Below are positions 38,758-50,097 of a DNA stretch of 64,000 nucleotides, piece after piece. Positions within the stretch are counted from its first letter, which is position 1, and every line of letters begins with the position of its first letter. Made by a program: the position numbers and the translations under genes. The stretch is from Oxalobacteraceae bacterium. Lineage in GTDB: Bacteria; Pseudomonadota; Gammaproteobacteria; Burkholderiales; Burkholderiaceae_D. The notes beneath the pieces were generated by a model, which saw only the letters and a list, made by a program, of their open reading frames with translations, ran no database searches and was not told the origin of the DNA. The stretch spans positions 1-64,000 of the forward strand of contig JABTBR010000026.1 in NCBI GenBank assembly GCA_013284265.1. Direction: 5' to 3'.

Positions 38758-39951
38758 ATGAAACGTGCATTCATCCTCCTGCTAGATTCCTTCGGTCTGG
38801 GCGCCACGCCCGACGCGGCCAAGTACAACGACATCGGCGCCAACACCTTCGGCCACATCGCCTCCTGGGCCGCGGCCCAGGGCACGCCGATGGACCTGCC
38901 GACGCTCGAAGGCCTGGGCCTGGCCGCCGCCGCGCATACCGCCTGCGGCGAGTGGGCCGCCGGCTTCAACCAGCGCGAAGGCTTCGGCGCTGCCTACGGC
39001 GCGGCGCGCGAGCGCTCCACCGGCAAGGACACCCAGAGCGGCCACTGGGAAATCGCCGGCGTGCCGGTGGAATTCGACTGGGGCTACTTCCCGCGCACCA
39101 CGCCATCGTTCCCGGCTGAACTGACGGCGCGCCTGCAGCAGCTGGGCGAGGTGCCCGGCTTCCTGGGCGACTGCCACGCCTCCGGCACCGACATCATCAA
39201 CAAGCATGGCGACGAGCATGTGGCCAGCGGCAAGCCGATCATCTACACCTCGGCCGACTCGGTGCTGCAGATCGCCGCGCACGAGGAATCGTTCGGGCTG
39301 GAACGCCTGTACGCGCTGTGCGAAATCGCCTTCAAGCTGGTCGAGCCCTACAACATCGGCCGCGTGATCGCGCGTCCGTTTACCGGCAGCGACGGCAAGT
39401 ACACCCGCACCTTCAACCGCCACGATTACGCGGTGGCGCCACCCGCGCCGACGCTGCTGGACCACGTCAAGGATGGCGGCGGCGAAGTCATCGCGCTGGG
39501 CAAGATCAGCGACATCTTCGCCACCCAGGGCGTATCGCGCGTGGTCAAGGGCATTGACAATATGGCCCTGTTCGACGCGCTGCTCAAGGTCAGCGACGAA
39601 GCCGGCGACGGCTCGCTGACCTTCGTCAACTTCGTCGACTTCGACCAGGCCTTCGGCCACCGCCGCGACGTCACCGGCTACTCGAACGCGCTGCACGAGA
39701 TGGATGCGCGCCTGCCGGAATTCATCGCCAGGCTGCAGCCGGGCGACCTGGTGGTGATCACCGCCGACCACGGCTGCGATCCGACCTGGCCCGGTTCCGA
39801 CCACACCCGCGAACATATTCCGATGATCTTCTTCGGCCCGGACGTGCAGCCGCGCGCGCTCGGCATCTCCGAAACCTTTGCCGACATCGGCCAGACCCTG
39901 GCCCATCACCTTGGCGTTCAACCACTCTCGAACGGAAGCAATCTGTTATGA
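38758..39951 (+). CDS. deoB: Phosphopentomutase
   Basis: A 397-residue alkaline-phosphatase-fold mutase that interconverts (deoxy)ribose 1- and 5-phosphate. The metal-site LDSFGLG opens the protein; the phosphorylated threonine is T92 in GKDTQSGHWEIAG, and the second metal half-site is ADHGCDPTWPGSDHTRE. Length matches E. coli DeoB. Cytosolic. Overlaps deoC by 4 bp (39948-39951), so the two are translationally coupled. Confidence 0.97.
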   Translation: MKRAFILLLDSFGLGATPDAAKYNDIGANTFGHIASWAAAQGTPMDLPTLEGLGLAAAAHTACGEWAAGFNQREGFGAAYGAARERSTGKDTQSGHWEIAGVPVEFDWGYFPRTTPSFPAELTARLQQLGEVPGFLGDCHASGTDIINKHGDEHVASGKPIIYTSADSVLQIAAHEESFGLERLYALCEIAFKLVEPYNIGRVIARPFTGSDGKYTRTFNRHDYAVAPPAPTLLDHVKDGGGEVIALGKISDIFATQGVSRVVKGIDNMALFDALLKVSDEAGDGSLTFVNFVDFDQAFGHRRDVTGYSNALHEMDARLPEFIARLQPGDLVVITADHGCDPTWPGSDHTREHIPMIFFGPDVQPRALGISETFADIGQTLAHHLGVQPLSNGSNLL

Positions 39952-40910
39952 CCATCATTACCGGCTTCAAGCGCAACGAAGCGGTCGGCCTGGATCTGGG
40001 CTGGATCAATCATCTGCATGTGAACAAATCGGCGGCGGACCGCCGCGCGGCCAGCCTGGCCAACCGCCGCACCGTCAAGAAGGAATACCAGGCGGCCTGG
40101 CTGGTCAAGGCCATCGGCCTGATCGACCTGACCACGCTGTCGGGCGACGATACGCCGGGCCGCGTCGAGCGCCTGTGCATGAAGGCCATGCGTCCGCTGC
40201 GCGCCGACCTGGTGGCCGCGCTGGGCCTGCAGGATGTGCCGCTGACGACCGGCGCCGTATGCGTCTACCACGAGATGATCAAGCCGGCCGCGCAGGTGCT
40301 GCAAGGCCGCCTGCCGATCGCCGCCGTGTCGACCGGCTTCCCGGCCGGCCTGACCAGCATGGAAACCAAGGTGCGCGAGATCGAACTGTCGGTCGCCGCC
40401 GGTGCTTCCGAGATCGACATCGTCATCACCCGCCAGCACGTGCTGACCGGGAACTGGCAGGCGCTGTATGACGAAATGGTGGCTTACCGCAAAGCCTGCG
40501 GCGAAGCGCATGTGAAGGCCATCCTGGCCACCGGCGAACTGGTGACGCTGGAGAACGTGGCCAAGGCCTCGTGGGTATGCATGATGGCCGGCGCCGACTT
40601 TATCAAGACCTCCACCGGCAAGGAGCCGGTGAACGCGACGATTCCCGTGTCGCTGACGATGGTGCGCGCGATCCGCGAATACCACGAGCAGACCGGCTTC
40701 AAGATCGGCTACAAGCCGGCCGGCGGCGTCAGCACGGCCAAGGCCGCGCTGCAGTACCTGACCCTGATGAAGGAAGAACTGGGCAACGAGTGGCTGGAGC
40801 CGCATCTGTTCCGCATCGGCGCATCGAGCCTGCTGACGGACATCGAGCGCCAGCTGGAGCATTACGTGACCGGCCACTACTCGGCCGCGCATCGTCACGC
40901 TCAACCCTAA
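39948..40910 (+). CDS. deoC: Deoxyribose-phosphate aldolase
   Basis: A 320-residue TIM-barrel aldolase that cleaves 2-deoxyribose 5-phosphate to glyceraldehyde 3-phosphate and acetaldehyde. The Schiff-base lysine is K220 in ADFIKTSTGKE; the proton-relay lysine is in IGYKPAGGVS. The N-terminus carries about 50 residues more than E. coli DeoC, as in many beta-proteobacterial forms. Start ATG overlaps the deoB stop. The acetaldehyde is probably oxidised by the aldehyde dehydrogenase 36 bp downstream. Confidence 0.96.
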   Translation: MTIITGFKRNEAVGLDLGWINHLHVNKSAADRRAASLANRRTVKKEYQAAWLVKAIGLIDLTTLSGDDTPGRVERLCMKAMRPLRADLVAALGLQDVPLTTGAVCVYHEMIKPAAQVLQGRLPIAAVSTGFPAGLTSMETKVREIELSVAAGASEIDIVITRQHVLTGNWQALYDEMVAYRKACGEAHVKAILATGELVTLENVAKASWVCMMAGADFIKTSTGKEPVNATIPVSLTMVRAIREYHEQTGFKIGYKPAGGVSTAKAALQYLTLMKEELGNEWLEPHLFRIGASSLLTDIERQLEHYVTGHYSAAHRHAQP

Positions 40911-40945
40911 TCGAACGCACACGCACGCACATCAACGGATTCGTC

Positions 40946-43324
40946 ATGCCAACAATCAAAGAGATTTTATCCACCATGGACTACGGCCCCGCACCAGAGA
41001 GCACCAAGGAAGCGCAAGCCTGGCTGGAGCAGCACGCGCGCACCTTCGGCCTGTTCATCGACAATGCCTGGAGTGAGCCGGGCGAGCTGTTCGCCTCCAC
41101 CAATCCGGCCGATGCCACGCCATTGGCGCAGCTGACGCAGGCGAGCGGCGACGATGTGGACCGCGCCGTGGCCGCGGCGCGGCGCGCCCAGCCGCAATGG
41201 CAAGCCTTGGGCGGCCATGGCCGCGCGCGCGTGATGTACGCGCTGGCGCGCCAGCTGCAAAAGCATGCGCGCCTGTTCGCCGTGCTGGAAACCCTGGACA
41301 ACGGCAAGACCATCCGCGAGACGCGCGACGTCGACATGCCGCTGGCCGCGCGCCATTTCTACTATCACGCCGGCTGGGCGCAATTGCAGGCGGAAGAATT
41401 CGCCGACCATCGCGCCGTGGGCGTGGTGGGCCAGATCGTGCCCTGGAATTTCCCGCTGCTGATGCTGGCGTGGAAAATCGCGCCGGCACTGGCGGCCGGT
41501 AACACGGTCGTGTTCAAGCCGGCCGAATTCACTTCGCTGACGGCGCTGCTGTTCGCCGAGATCTGCCAGCAGGCCGGCGTGCCGGCCGGCGTGGTCAATA
41601 TCGTCACCGGCGATGGCCGCGTGGGCGAAGCCATCGTCAACCATCCTGGCATCGACAAGCTGGCCTTTACCGGTTCGACCGAAGTGGGCCGCCTGATCCG
41701 CGGCGCCACCGCCGGCAGCGGCAAGAAGCTGTCGCTGGAACTGGGCGGCAAGTCGCCCTTCATCGTGTTTGAAGACGCCGACCTGGATGCCGCCGTCGAA
41801 GGCCTGGTCGATTCGATCTGGTTCAACCAGGGCCAGGTCTGCTGCGCCGGTTCGCGCCTGCTGGTACAGGAGTCGGTCGAGCAGCGCTTCCTGGCCAAGC
41901 TGCGCGCGCGCATGGACAAACTGACCCTCGGCTCGCCGCTGGACAAGTCGATCGACATCGGCGCGCTGGTCGATCCGGTACAGCAGCAGCGCATCGCCGC
42001 GCTGGTCGATTCGGCCCGCGCCGAAGGCTGCACCGTGTATCAGCCGGCCTGCGAACTGCCTGCCAATGGCTCGTGGTTCCCGCCGACCCTGATCACCGGC
42101 GCCTCCACCTCGGCCGCCGTGGCCCAGGCCGAGATCTTCGGTCCGGTGCTGGTGGCGATGAGCTTCCGCACTCCGCCGGAAGCGGTTCAGCTGGCGAACA
42201 ACACCGTCTACGGCCTGGCCGCCTGCGTCTGGAGCGAGAACATCAGCCTGGCGCTCGATGTGGCGCCGCAGATCAAGGCTGGCGTGGTGTGGATCAATAC
42301 CGCCAACCAGTTCGACGCCGCTTGCGGCTTCGGCGGCTACCGCGAATCGGGCTATGGCCGCGAAGGCGGCCGCGAAGGCATGTACGAATACCTGGTGCCG
42401 CTGTCGGAAGATGCGCGTCCGGCCGCACCGTTGCTGCCAACTCCTGGCAAGGCCAAGGCCGCCGCCAGCGCCGACCCGTTCGCGCTGGACCGCACCGCCA
42501 AGCTCTATATCGGCGGCAAGCAGGCACGCCCGGATGGCGCCTACACCCGCGCGATCCATGGCGCCAGCGGCGCCGTGGTCGGCGAAGTGGGCGAGGGCAA
42601 CCGCAAGGACATCCGCAATGCGGTGGAAGCGGCGCACAAGGCCGGCGGCTGGGCCAAGGCGACTTCGCACAACCGCGCGCAGGTGCTGTACTACATCGCC
42701 GAAAACCTGGCGGCGCGCGCCACCGAGTTCGCCGAGCGCATCCGCTCCATGACCGGCAGCGCGCAGGCCGAACAGGAAGTGCAGGCCGCCATCGAGCGCC
42801 TGTTCTACTACGGCGCCTGGGCCGACAAATATGACGGCCTGGCCCATCAGCCGCCTATGCACGGCATTACCGTGGCGCTCAATGAGCCGGTCGGCGTGAT
42901 CGGTATCGTCTGCCCGAACGAGTCGCCGCTGCTGGGCTTCATCGCGCTGGTGGCGCCGGCGATCGCGCTGGGCAACCGCGTGGTGGTGGTGCCGTCGGAA
43001 GCATTCCCGCTGTCGGCCACCGATCTGTACCAGGTGTTCGATACCTCGGATTTGCCGGGCGGCGTGGTCAACATCGTCACCGGCAGCGCCGACGAACTGG
43101 CGCGCACGCTGGCGACCCACGGCGACATCGATGCGGTGTGGCGCCACGACGGTTCGGCCGAAGGCTGCGCCGAAGTCGAACGCCTGTCGGCGGCCTCGCT
43201 CAAGCGCACCTGGGTGGGCGGCGGCAAGGGACGCGACTGGTATAGTACCGCCCAAAGTGGCGGCCGCGCCGTGCTGGCGCACGCCTCGCAAGTGAAGAAT
43301 GTGTGGATCCCTTACGGGGTCTGA
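40946..43324 (+). CDS. Tandem-domain aldehyde dehydrogenase (ALDH16-like)
   Basis: A 792-residue protein with two aldehyde-dehydrogenase domains. The first (about 25-490) is complete: GQIVPWNFPLLM, FTGSTEVGR, the general-base LELGGKSP and the catalytic C299 in NQGQVCCAGSR. A linker (about 495-515) leads to a second domain (about 515-790) that keeps the fold (PVGVIGIVCPNES, PGGVVNIVTG) but lacks the ELGGK and GQxC motifs, so it is probably structural. This matches the ALDH16 family architecture. Sitting between deoC and deoA, it most likely oxidises acetaldehyde from DeoC to acetate. Start at 40946; the open frame reaches further upstream into deoC. Confidence 0.9.
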   Translation: MPTIKEILSTMDYGPAPESTKEAQAWLEQHARTFGLFIDNAWSEPGELFASTNPADATPLAQLTQASGDDVDRAVAAARRAQPQWQALGGHGRARVMYALARQLQKHARLFAVLETLDNGKTIRETRDVDMPLAARHFYYHAGWAQLQAEEFADHRAVGVVGQIVPWNFPLLMLAWKIAPALAAGNTVVFKPAEFTSLTALLFAEICQQAGVPAGVVNIVTGDGRVGEAIVNHPGIDKLAFTGSTEVGRLIRGATAGSGKKLSLELGGKSPFIVFEDADLDAAVEGLVDSIWFNQGQVCCAGSRLLVQESVEQRFLAKLRARMDKLTLGSPLDKSIDIGALVDPVQQQRIAALVDSARAEGCTVYQPACELPANGSWFPPTLITGASTSAAVAQAEIFGPVLVAMSFRTPPEAVQLANNTVYGLAACVWSENISLALDVAPQIKAGVVWINTANQFDAACGFGGYRESGYGREGGREGMYEYLVPLSEDARPAAPLLPTPGKAKAAASADPFALDRTAKLYIGGKQARPDGAYTRAIHGASGAVVGEVGEGNRKDIRNAVEAAHKAGGWAKATSHNRAQVLYYIAENLAARATEFAERIRSMTGSAQAEQEVQAAIERLFYYGAWADKYDGLAHQPPMHGITVALNEPVGVIGIVCPNESPLLGFIALVAPAIALGNRVVVVPSEAFPLSATDLYQVFDTSDLPGGVVNIVTGSADELARTLATHGDIDAVWRHDGSAEGCAEVERLSAASLKRTWVGGGKGRDWYSTAQSGGRAVLAHASQVKNVWIPYGV

Positions 43325-43351
43325 GCAGAACAACAGGAGTAAGAGACCACC

Positions 43352-44674
43352 ATGTTTTTACCTCAAGAGATCATCCGCAAGAAGCGTGACGGCGGCGTCA
43401 TGAGCGCCGAAGAGATCCAGTTCTTCGTGCGCGGCATCACCGACGGCAGCGTCACCGAAGGCCAGATCGCGGCGCTGGCCATGGCCGTGTTCTTCAACGA
43501 CATGACGATGGACGAACGCGTGGCCTTTACGCTGGCCATGCGCGACTCCGGCGAAGTGCTGGACTGGCGCGCGCTGAACCTGAACGGCCCGGTGGTGGAC
43601 AAGCATTCCACCGGCGGCGTGGGCGACGTGGTGTCGCTGCTGCTGGGCCCCATGATCGCCGCTTGCGGCGGCTATGTGCCGATGATCTCGGGCCGCGGCC
43701 TGGGTCACACCGGCGGCACGCTGGATAAATTCGATGCGATTCCCGGCTACTGCACGGTGCCGGACAATGCGCTGTTCCGCAAGGTGGTGCAGGACGTGGG
43801 CGTGGCCATCATCGGCCAGACCGCCTCGCTGGCGCCGTCGGACAAGCGTTTCTACAGCATTCGCGATACCACCGGCACGGTGGAATCGGTGGCCATGATC
43901 ACCGGCTCCATCCTGTCGAAGAAACTGTCGGCCGGCCTTGATGCGCTGGTGATGGATGTGAAGGTGGGCAGCGGCGCCTTCATGCCGACTTACGCCAAGT
44001 CGGTGGAACTGGCCGAGAGCATTGTCGGTGTCGGCAACGGCGCGGGCATGCATACTTCCGCCATCCTGACGGATATGAACGAATCGCTGGCGCCTTACGC
44101 CGGCAACGCGCTGGAAGTACGCGGCGCGATGGATTATCTGACTGGAAAATCGCGTCCGGCGCGCCTGCACGAAGTGACGATGGCGCTGTGCGCCGAGATG
44201 CTGGTGCTGGGCAAGCTGGCCGATACGGAGCAGGCTGCGCGCGTCAAGCTGCAGGCCGCGCTCGATAGCGGCGCGGCGGCCGAGCGCTTTGCGCGCATGG
44301 TGACGGCGCTGGGCGGCCCGGCCGATTTGCTGGAACAGCCGGACCGCCATCTGGAGCGCGCGCCGATCGTGGTGCCGGTGCCGGCGCTGCAGGCGGGTTA
44401 CGCCAGCAATACCGATTGCCGCGGTATCGGACTGGCTGTGGTTAGCCTGGGCGGTGGTCGCCGCCGTCCGGCCGATGCGATCGACTTTGCCGTTGGTCTG
44501 ACCGAGCTGGTGGGGCTGGGCGAGCAGATCGCCGTGGGGCAGCCACTGGCCATCGTGCATGCGCGTACCGAGGCGGCTGCCGAGCAGGCGGTGCGCGAAG
44601 TGCAGCAGGCTTACCAGATCAGCGCCAGCGCGGGCGAAGCCAATCCGGTGGTGTACCGTACGATTCGGCCGTAA
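43352..44674 (+). CDS. deoA: Thymidine phosphorylase
   Basis: A 440-residue class-II pyrimidine-nucleoside phosphorylase that converts thymidine (and deoxyuridine) to base and deoxyribose 1-phosphate. The family signature [16 protein letters not shown] and the phosphate-binding [14 protein letters not shown] are present, together with [12 protein letters not shown]. Length fits E. coli DeoA. It follows the aldehyde dehydrogenase gene by 27 bp with a good Shine-Dalgarno (caggag). Repeat copy F separates it from cdd. Confidence 0.96.
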   Translation: MFLPQEIIRKKRDGGVMSAEEIQFFVRGITDGSVTEGQIAALAMAVFFNDMTMDERVAFTLAMRDSGEVLDWRALNLNGPVVDKHSTGGVGDVVSLLLGPMIAACGGYVPMISGRGLGHTGGTLDKFDAIPGYCTVPDNALFRKVVQDVGVAIIGQTASLAPSDKRFYSIRDTTGTVESVAMITGSILSKKLSAGLDALVMDVKVGSGAFMPTYAKSVELAESIVGVGNGAGMHTSAILTDMNESLAPYAGNALEVRGAMDYLTGKSRPARLHEVTMALCAEMLVLGKLADTEQAARVKLQAALDSGAAAERFARMVTALGGPADLLEQPDRHLERAPIVVPVPALQAGYASNTDCRGIGLAVVSLGGGRRRPADAIDFAVGLTELVGLGEQIAVGQPLAIVHARTEAAAEQAVREVQQAYQISASAGEANPVVYRTIRP

Positions 44675-44680
44675 GTAATT

Positions 44681-44785
44681 TAAAACCCACGGCGTAACCC
44701 TGGGGGCCTGCCCCGAAGGGACAGGCGGGGCGCAGCCCCTCCCCGGACCCCGGTTCAGACCCCGGCTCTTTGCCGTGGGTTTTAA
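44681..44785 (+). repeat. Intergenic palindromic repeat, copy F
   Basis: 105 bp from TAAAACCCACGGCG to GCCGTGGGTTTTA, forward orientation with gtaaccctgggg at the left and ccggctctttgcc at the right. The inner part (cctgccccgaagggacaggc) is again a compensated variant. It lies inside the deo-type gene set, between deoA and cdd, 7 bp past the deoA stop. Confidence 0.88.
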
Positions 44786-44825
44786 GCCGGCCGCCGGCTC
44801 GCGCAGAATTAAAACAGGAAACGCT

Positions 44826-46456
<1,631 letters not shown>

Positions 46457-46471
46457 GTCACGGGATAAGCC

Positions 46472-46586
46472 TTTAAAACCTACGGCTTACCCCTTTAAAA
46501 CCCACGGCGTAACCCTGGGGTCTGACCCGCCGGGTCAGACCCCGGCTCTTTGCCTTGGGTTTTAAAAAGGTCCCCGGCTCTTTGAC
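46472..46586 (+). repeat. Decayed intergenic palindromic repeat, copy G
   Basis: Two partial units: a short one starting tttaaaacctacggcttacc at 46474, and a shortened core 46494-46567 in which the inner hairpins are reduced to tctgacccgccgggtcaga, then an additional ccccggctctttgac tail to 46586. It lies between convergent genes, 2 bp from the VOC stop codon. Confidence 0.82.
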
Positions 46587-46588
46587 GC

Positions 46589-47014
46589 TCATTCCCATGG
46601 GTCGTAGGTGCCGATACTCCAGATGTGCCCCTCGGGATCGCTGCAGGTGAACCCTCTGCCACCGTAATCTTCATCCTTGATATCGAGCAGAATTTTCGCG
46701 CCGGCTTCCAGCGCGCGCCCGTACACCAGATCCGCATCGTGCACGATCAGGTAGGAGCTTTGCGTGACCTTGCTGCCGATCTCGGAAGGCTGCTTCATCA
46801 GCCGGCCGAATTCTGTATCGAAGATGGAACCGAGCATAATCATCCCGTTCCCATATGCCAGCTGGGCGTGGGCGATGCTGCCGTCTTCATTCGGTACGAC
46901 CAGCTGTTTCTGAAAGCCGAAGGTGGCGCACAGCCACTCGATGGCGGCGGGGGCATCGCGGTAGCGCAGGCAAGGCACGACCGTGGTCCTGGTTTCTTTG
47001 GGTATCGTTGACAT
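46589..47014 (-). CDS. VOC-family protein (glyoxalase/bleomycin-resistance fold)
   Basis: A 141-residue single-domain VOC protein of the PhnB-like sort. The start MSTIPKETRTTVVP at 47014 follows a ggagag Shine-Dalgarno. Seen: RYRDAPAAIEWLCATFGF, a beta-alpha-beta-beta-beta unit; YGNGMIMLGS; and DEDYGGRGFTCSDPEGHIWSI, the second metal-side unit. Cytosolic. The substrate is unknown, and it appears unrelated to the nucleoside genes on its left. The 238-bp gap to the response-regulator gene on its right shows no gene. Confidence 0.85.
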   Translation of the reverse strand: MSTIPKETRTTVVPCLRYRDAPAAIEWLCATFGFQKQLVVPNEDGSIAHAQLAYGNGMIMLGSIFDTEFGRLMKQPSEIGSKVTQSSYLIVHDADLVYGRALEAGAKILLDIKDEDYGGRGFTCSDPEGHIWSIGTYDPWE

Positions 47015-47252
47015 CGTTCTCTCCCTTTGGTGGCTGGAACAACTTCGATCACGGATTTCGGTGGCAGGTTCGCAGCGCCGCAGCAAAAAAAGCCATGCCT
47101 TGACGGCGCGCAGATGGGGGCTAAAACGGCCGGGCCGGCGTGGAACAGAAGAGACAAACGCGTGCATGCGCAGGCTGGCACAGGCCTGCCGTGCGCTCAA
47201 TATAGACTAGTGCGCCCGCCACCACAATCGAAGAATGGCGGCGGCCACCACG

Positions 47253-48017
47253 CTACATTTGCTGGAATAAATGGGCATTGCCGCGGCTCACCTCAAGTTG
47301 CTCATCGAAGTTGCGGATGCGGACCATCTGGCGCCCGCGCAGGTCGCGCGTGACTTCGGCGATGGCGTCCACGCGCACCAGGGTGGAGCGGTGGATGCGC
47401 CAGAATTCGTCGGGATCGAGTTCGTCGGCCAGTTCCTTGAGCGTCTTGCGGATCAGCACTTCCGAGCCCTCGGTCTGCACCCGCGTGTATTTTTCGTCGG
47501 CGCGGAAGAACAGCACTTCGCGCGTGCTGATCATGCGCAGGCTGCTGCCCACCACCGCCTGAATCCAGCGCAGATAGTCCGGCTTGGCCGGTGCCTGCCC
47601 CTGCAGCAGGGCGCTGAGCTGGCGCTCGATATTGGCCGGCGTCTTGCCGAGGCGCGCCTGCAGGCGCGTGCAGGCCATCTTCAGACGTTCGCCGCCCACG
47701 GGCTTGAGCAGGTAGTCGAGCGCGCCCTGTTCAAACGCCTCTATCGCATACTGGTCGTAGGCGGTGACGAACACCAGGTGGCAGCGGTTGAACAGCATGC
47801 GCGCCGCCTCGATGCCGGACAGGCCGGGCATGCGGATATCGAGGAACACGATGTCGGGCTGGTGCTGTCCGGCCAGCGCCACCGCTTCGATGCCGTTGCG
47901 CGCTTCGGCCACGATGCGCAGGCCGGGCCAGGCATCGAGCAGGCGGCTGCGCAGCTGGTCGCGCATCGGGTCTTCATCGTCGGCGATCAGCGCGCTCGCT
48001 TGCAGTTGCGGATTCAT
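47253..48017 (-). CDS. LytTR-family response regulator
   Basis: A 254-residue response regulator. The receiver domain has the phosphorylation site in DIVFLDIRMPG (Asp about 55) and VTAYDQYAIEAFEQGALDYLLKP; the C-terminal LytTR DNA-binding domain (about 145-250) has FRADEKYTRV, FWRIHRSTLVRVDAI and RGNAHLF. Start MNPQLQASAL at 48017 was chosen from the 4-bp overlap with the histidine kinase gene; the frame is open upstream. Target genes unknown. Confidence 0.93.
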   Translation of the reverse strand: MNPQLQASALIADDEDPMRDQLRSRLLDAWPGLRIVAEARNGIEAVALAGQHQPDIVFLDIRMPGLSGIEAARMLFNRCHLVFVTAYDQYAIEAFEQGALDYLLKPVGGERLKMACTRLQARLGKTPANIERQLSALLQGQAPAKPDYLRWIQAVVGSSLRMISTREVLFFRADEKYTRVQTEGSEVLIRKTLKELADELDPDEFWRIHRSTLVRVDAIAEVTRDLRGRQMVRIRNFDEQLEVSRGNAHLFQQM

Positions 48018-48943
48018 GCCGGGCTCCCGGCGAAGATGTCCGGCGCGTAGGGCAGGCGGATGCTGGCGCGGGTGCCGCCGCTGATCGGCGTTTCGATCAC
48101 CAGCTGGGCGCGCTGGCCATGCTGCAGGCGCAGGCGTTCGCGCACATTGGCCAGGCCCACGCCGTCGCGCGCATGCAAGCTGAAACCGGCGCCGTCGTCG
48201 ACCACATCGACCTGCAGCATGCCGTTGTCGACGCTGGCGCGCAGGTCGATGCGGCCACCGTCTATCTTCGGTTCCAGGCCATGCTTGATGGCGTTCTCGA
48301 TCAGGATCTGCAGCATCATCGGCGGAAAGCTGGCGCTGGAAAATTCGCTCGGCACATCGATCGACACGGCCAGCCGCGATTTCATCCGCGCCTGCATGAT
48401 GGCCAGGTAGGCGCGTGCCATGTCGAGCTGGCGGCCCAGGGTACCGCTGCCGCGCGCGCGCATCTGCGGCAGGGTGGCGCGCAGGTAGGCGATCAGGTGT
48501 TCGTGGATGCGCGCCGCCTGGGGCGGATCGGTTTCGATCAACTGGCCGATCAGGGCCAGGGTGTTGAACAGGAAGTGCGGTTCCACCTGCGCCTGCAGCG
48601 CCGCCATCTGCGCCTCCACCAGGCGCCGTTCCAGCGATTCTTCGCCGGCCTGGGTGCTGGCCTGGCGCGCCTCGATCTCGGCCTTGCGCTTGCCGCCGGC
48701 CAGTACCTTCAGGCCGAAGGACAGCACCAGGAAGCCGGCGAACTGCTCGGGCATCAGGAAGGGCGACGGGACCAGCAGCGCCATCAGGAACCAGATCACG
48801 GCCAACTGGCGCCAGCTTACCTGTGCCAGCCAGTCGAAGAAGCGCCACCATAGCGTGCTGGCGGTGTCACCCATCTCTCGGATGAATTCGAGCACGCCGC
48901 TGCCACGCCGTGCGGAAGCTTTGGCGCCGCCTTCCTTGCTCAT
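48014..48943 (-). CDS. LytS-type sensor histidine kinase
   Basis: A 309-residue kinase with two short membrane segments (about 45-60 and 67-84), a coiled-coil, and a His_kinase domain: the phosphoaccepting histidine is in QVEPHFLFNTLA, the N-box in LQILIENAIKHGLEP, and the G-boxes in DDGAGFS and GVGLANVRERL. No extracytoplasmic sensor domain, so it senses inside the cell or in the membrane. It overlaps both neighbours by 4 bp (small membrane protein upstream, response regulator downstream). Confidence 0.93.
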   Translation of the reverse strand: MSKEGGAKASARRGSGVLEFIREMGDTASTLWWRFFDWLAQVSWRQLAVIWFLMALLVPSPFLMPEQFAGFLVLSFGLKVLAGGKRKAEIEARQASTQAGEESLERRLVEAQMAALQAQVEPHFLFNTLALIGQLIETDPPQAARIHEHLIAYLRATLPQMRARGSGTLGRQLDMARAYLAIMQARMKSRLAVSIDVPSEFSSASFPPMMLQILIENAIKHGLEPKIDGGRIDLRASVDNGMLQVDVVDDGAGFSLHARDGVGLANVRERLRLQHGQRAQLVIETPISGGTRASIRLPYAPDIFAGSPA

Positions 48944-49206
48944 GGCAGGTGGCGGCGCTGCTGACGGGCGCGGCGGCGGGCGAGGAAGAACACGCCAATG
49001 ACCAGTTTGACCAGCAGCAGGGCGAGGAACAGCATCAGCGCCAGCGGCACGATGGTCAGCATCACGGCGGCCACCAGGCTGACGGCCAGCAGCGCCGGCC
49101 AGGAGGCGCGCTGCAAGCCATGCATCAGCAGGCGCGCCGTGCGGCCCAGGGCGTGGAACAGGTCGCCCAGCAGTTCGGAAAAGCTTTGGGTATACAGTTT
49201 GTTCAT
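48940..49206 (-). CDS. Small membrane protein, first gene of the LytS/LytTR operon
   Basis: An 88-residue protein starting MNKLYTQSFSELL at 49206, chosen because GGAG lies six bases upstream. One long hydrophobic region (about 36-76, SWPALLAVSLVAAVMLTIVP onward) probably forms two membrane helices, then a basic tail (RRRARQQRR). It overlaps the kinase gene by 4 bp, so the three genes form an operon; it may act with the kinase. No named family recognised. Confidence 0.7.
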   Translation of the reverse strand: MNKLYTQSFSELLGDLFHALGRTARLLMHGLQRASWPALLAVSLVAAVMLTIVPLALMLFLALLLVKLVIGVFFLARRRARQQRRHLP

Positions 49207-49354
49207 CGTGCGCTCCATGTCGATCGGTGGGATGACATCACTGTAGCAAGCCTGGGCGCCGCTTTGAAGCGGCGTCCGATCAAGTGCCGCTTTGGCGGGA
49301 TGACCGGCAGGAAGGGGCGATGAACGGTGGCATCGATTGATGTCCCAGGCCGTA

Positions 49355-49924
49355 CTAAGCCTGGGCGGCGCGCCAGTCCGCGGCCAGCAGGCCGTAGATG
49401 ATGCTGTCCGAGATCTCGCCATTGACGAACCAGCGTTCGCGCAGGTGGCCCTCCTGGCGGAAATGCAGGCGCCGCAGGATGCTGGCCGAGGCCGTGTTGG
49501 CCGGATGGATGTCGGCCTCGATACGGTGCAGTTCCAGCGCGCCGAAGCCGTACTCGACCAGCGCCGCCAGCACTTCGGGCATATAGCCGTGGCCCCAGTG
49601 GCCGCGCGCCAGCATGTAGCCGATGTCGCAGCGGTGGTTGCGGCGGTCGAAGGCGTACAGGGTGGCGGTGCCGATCAGTTCCCCGGTGGCCGTCAGCACC
49701 ACGGCCAGGCGCAGCGCGCTGCCGTCGTCATAGGCGCGCAGCGTCTGTTCGATGCTGTCGCTGGCCTGGGCCGGATGCAGCCAGGGGCCGCTGCTCCAGT
49801 AGCGCAGCGCTTCCGGGTCGGAAAACAGGGTGAACAGGGCGGCGGCGTCGCCCGTGTCGATCAGGCGCAAGCTTAGTCTGGCCGTGTGCAGGGTAAGGGG
49901 TTCAAAGACGGGCATGGAGGGCAT
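49355..49924 (-). CDS. GNAT-family N-acetyltransferase (RimJ/RimL-like)
   Basis: A 189-residue acetyltransferase of the RimJ/RimL type. It begins LTLHTARLSLRLIDTGDAAAL; the acetyl-CoA binding loop is in GYMLARGHWGHGYMPEVLAA, and the later conserved stretch is RIEADIHPANTASASILRRL. Cytosolic. The start may instead be the second methionine at 49915. Acceptor unknown. A likely stand-alone gene. Confidence 0.9.
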   Translation of the reverse strand: MPSMPVFEPLTLHTARLSLRLIDTGDAAALFTLFSDPEALRYWSSGPWLHPAQASDSIEQTLRAYDDGSALRLAVVLTATGELIGTATLYAFDRRNHRCDIGYMLARGHWGHGYMPEVLAALVEYGFGALELHRIEADIHPANTASASILRRLHFRQEGHLRERWFVNGEISDSIIYGLLAADWRAAQA

Positions 49925-50097
49925 GGCAAATTTTCAATGATGACCAGCTTACCCGATTTCCAGCCCGGCGCAGACGAGGGGTACTGTTGCGTTGCAGCAA
50001 ATCGAAGAAGAGAGCGCAAAAAAGCCTGCTGCTCACGCTAAATAGTGCCGCACAGCATGCTATCCTTGCGGTAACTAGTTTCCATAGGGAAAGCATA

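Noticed and set aside
40967-43333. A 788-codon open frame antisense to the tandem aldehyde dehydrogenase
   Set aside because: Mirror of the real codon bias; His/Arg/Gly-rich with no domain, while the opposite strand has intact ALDH motifs.
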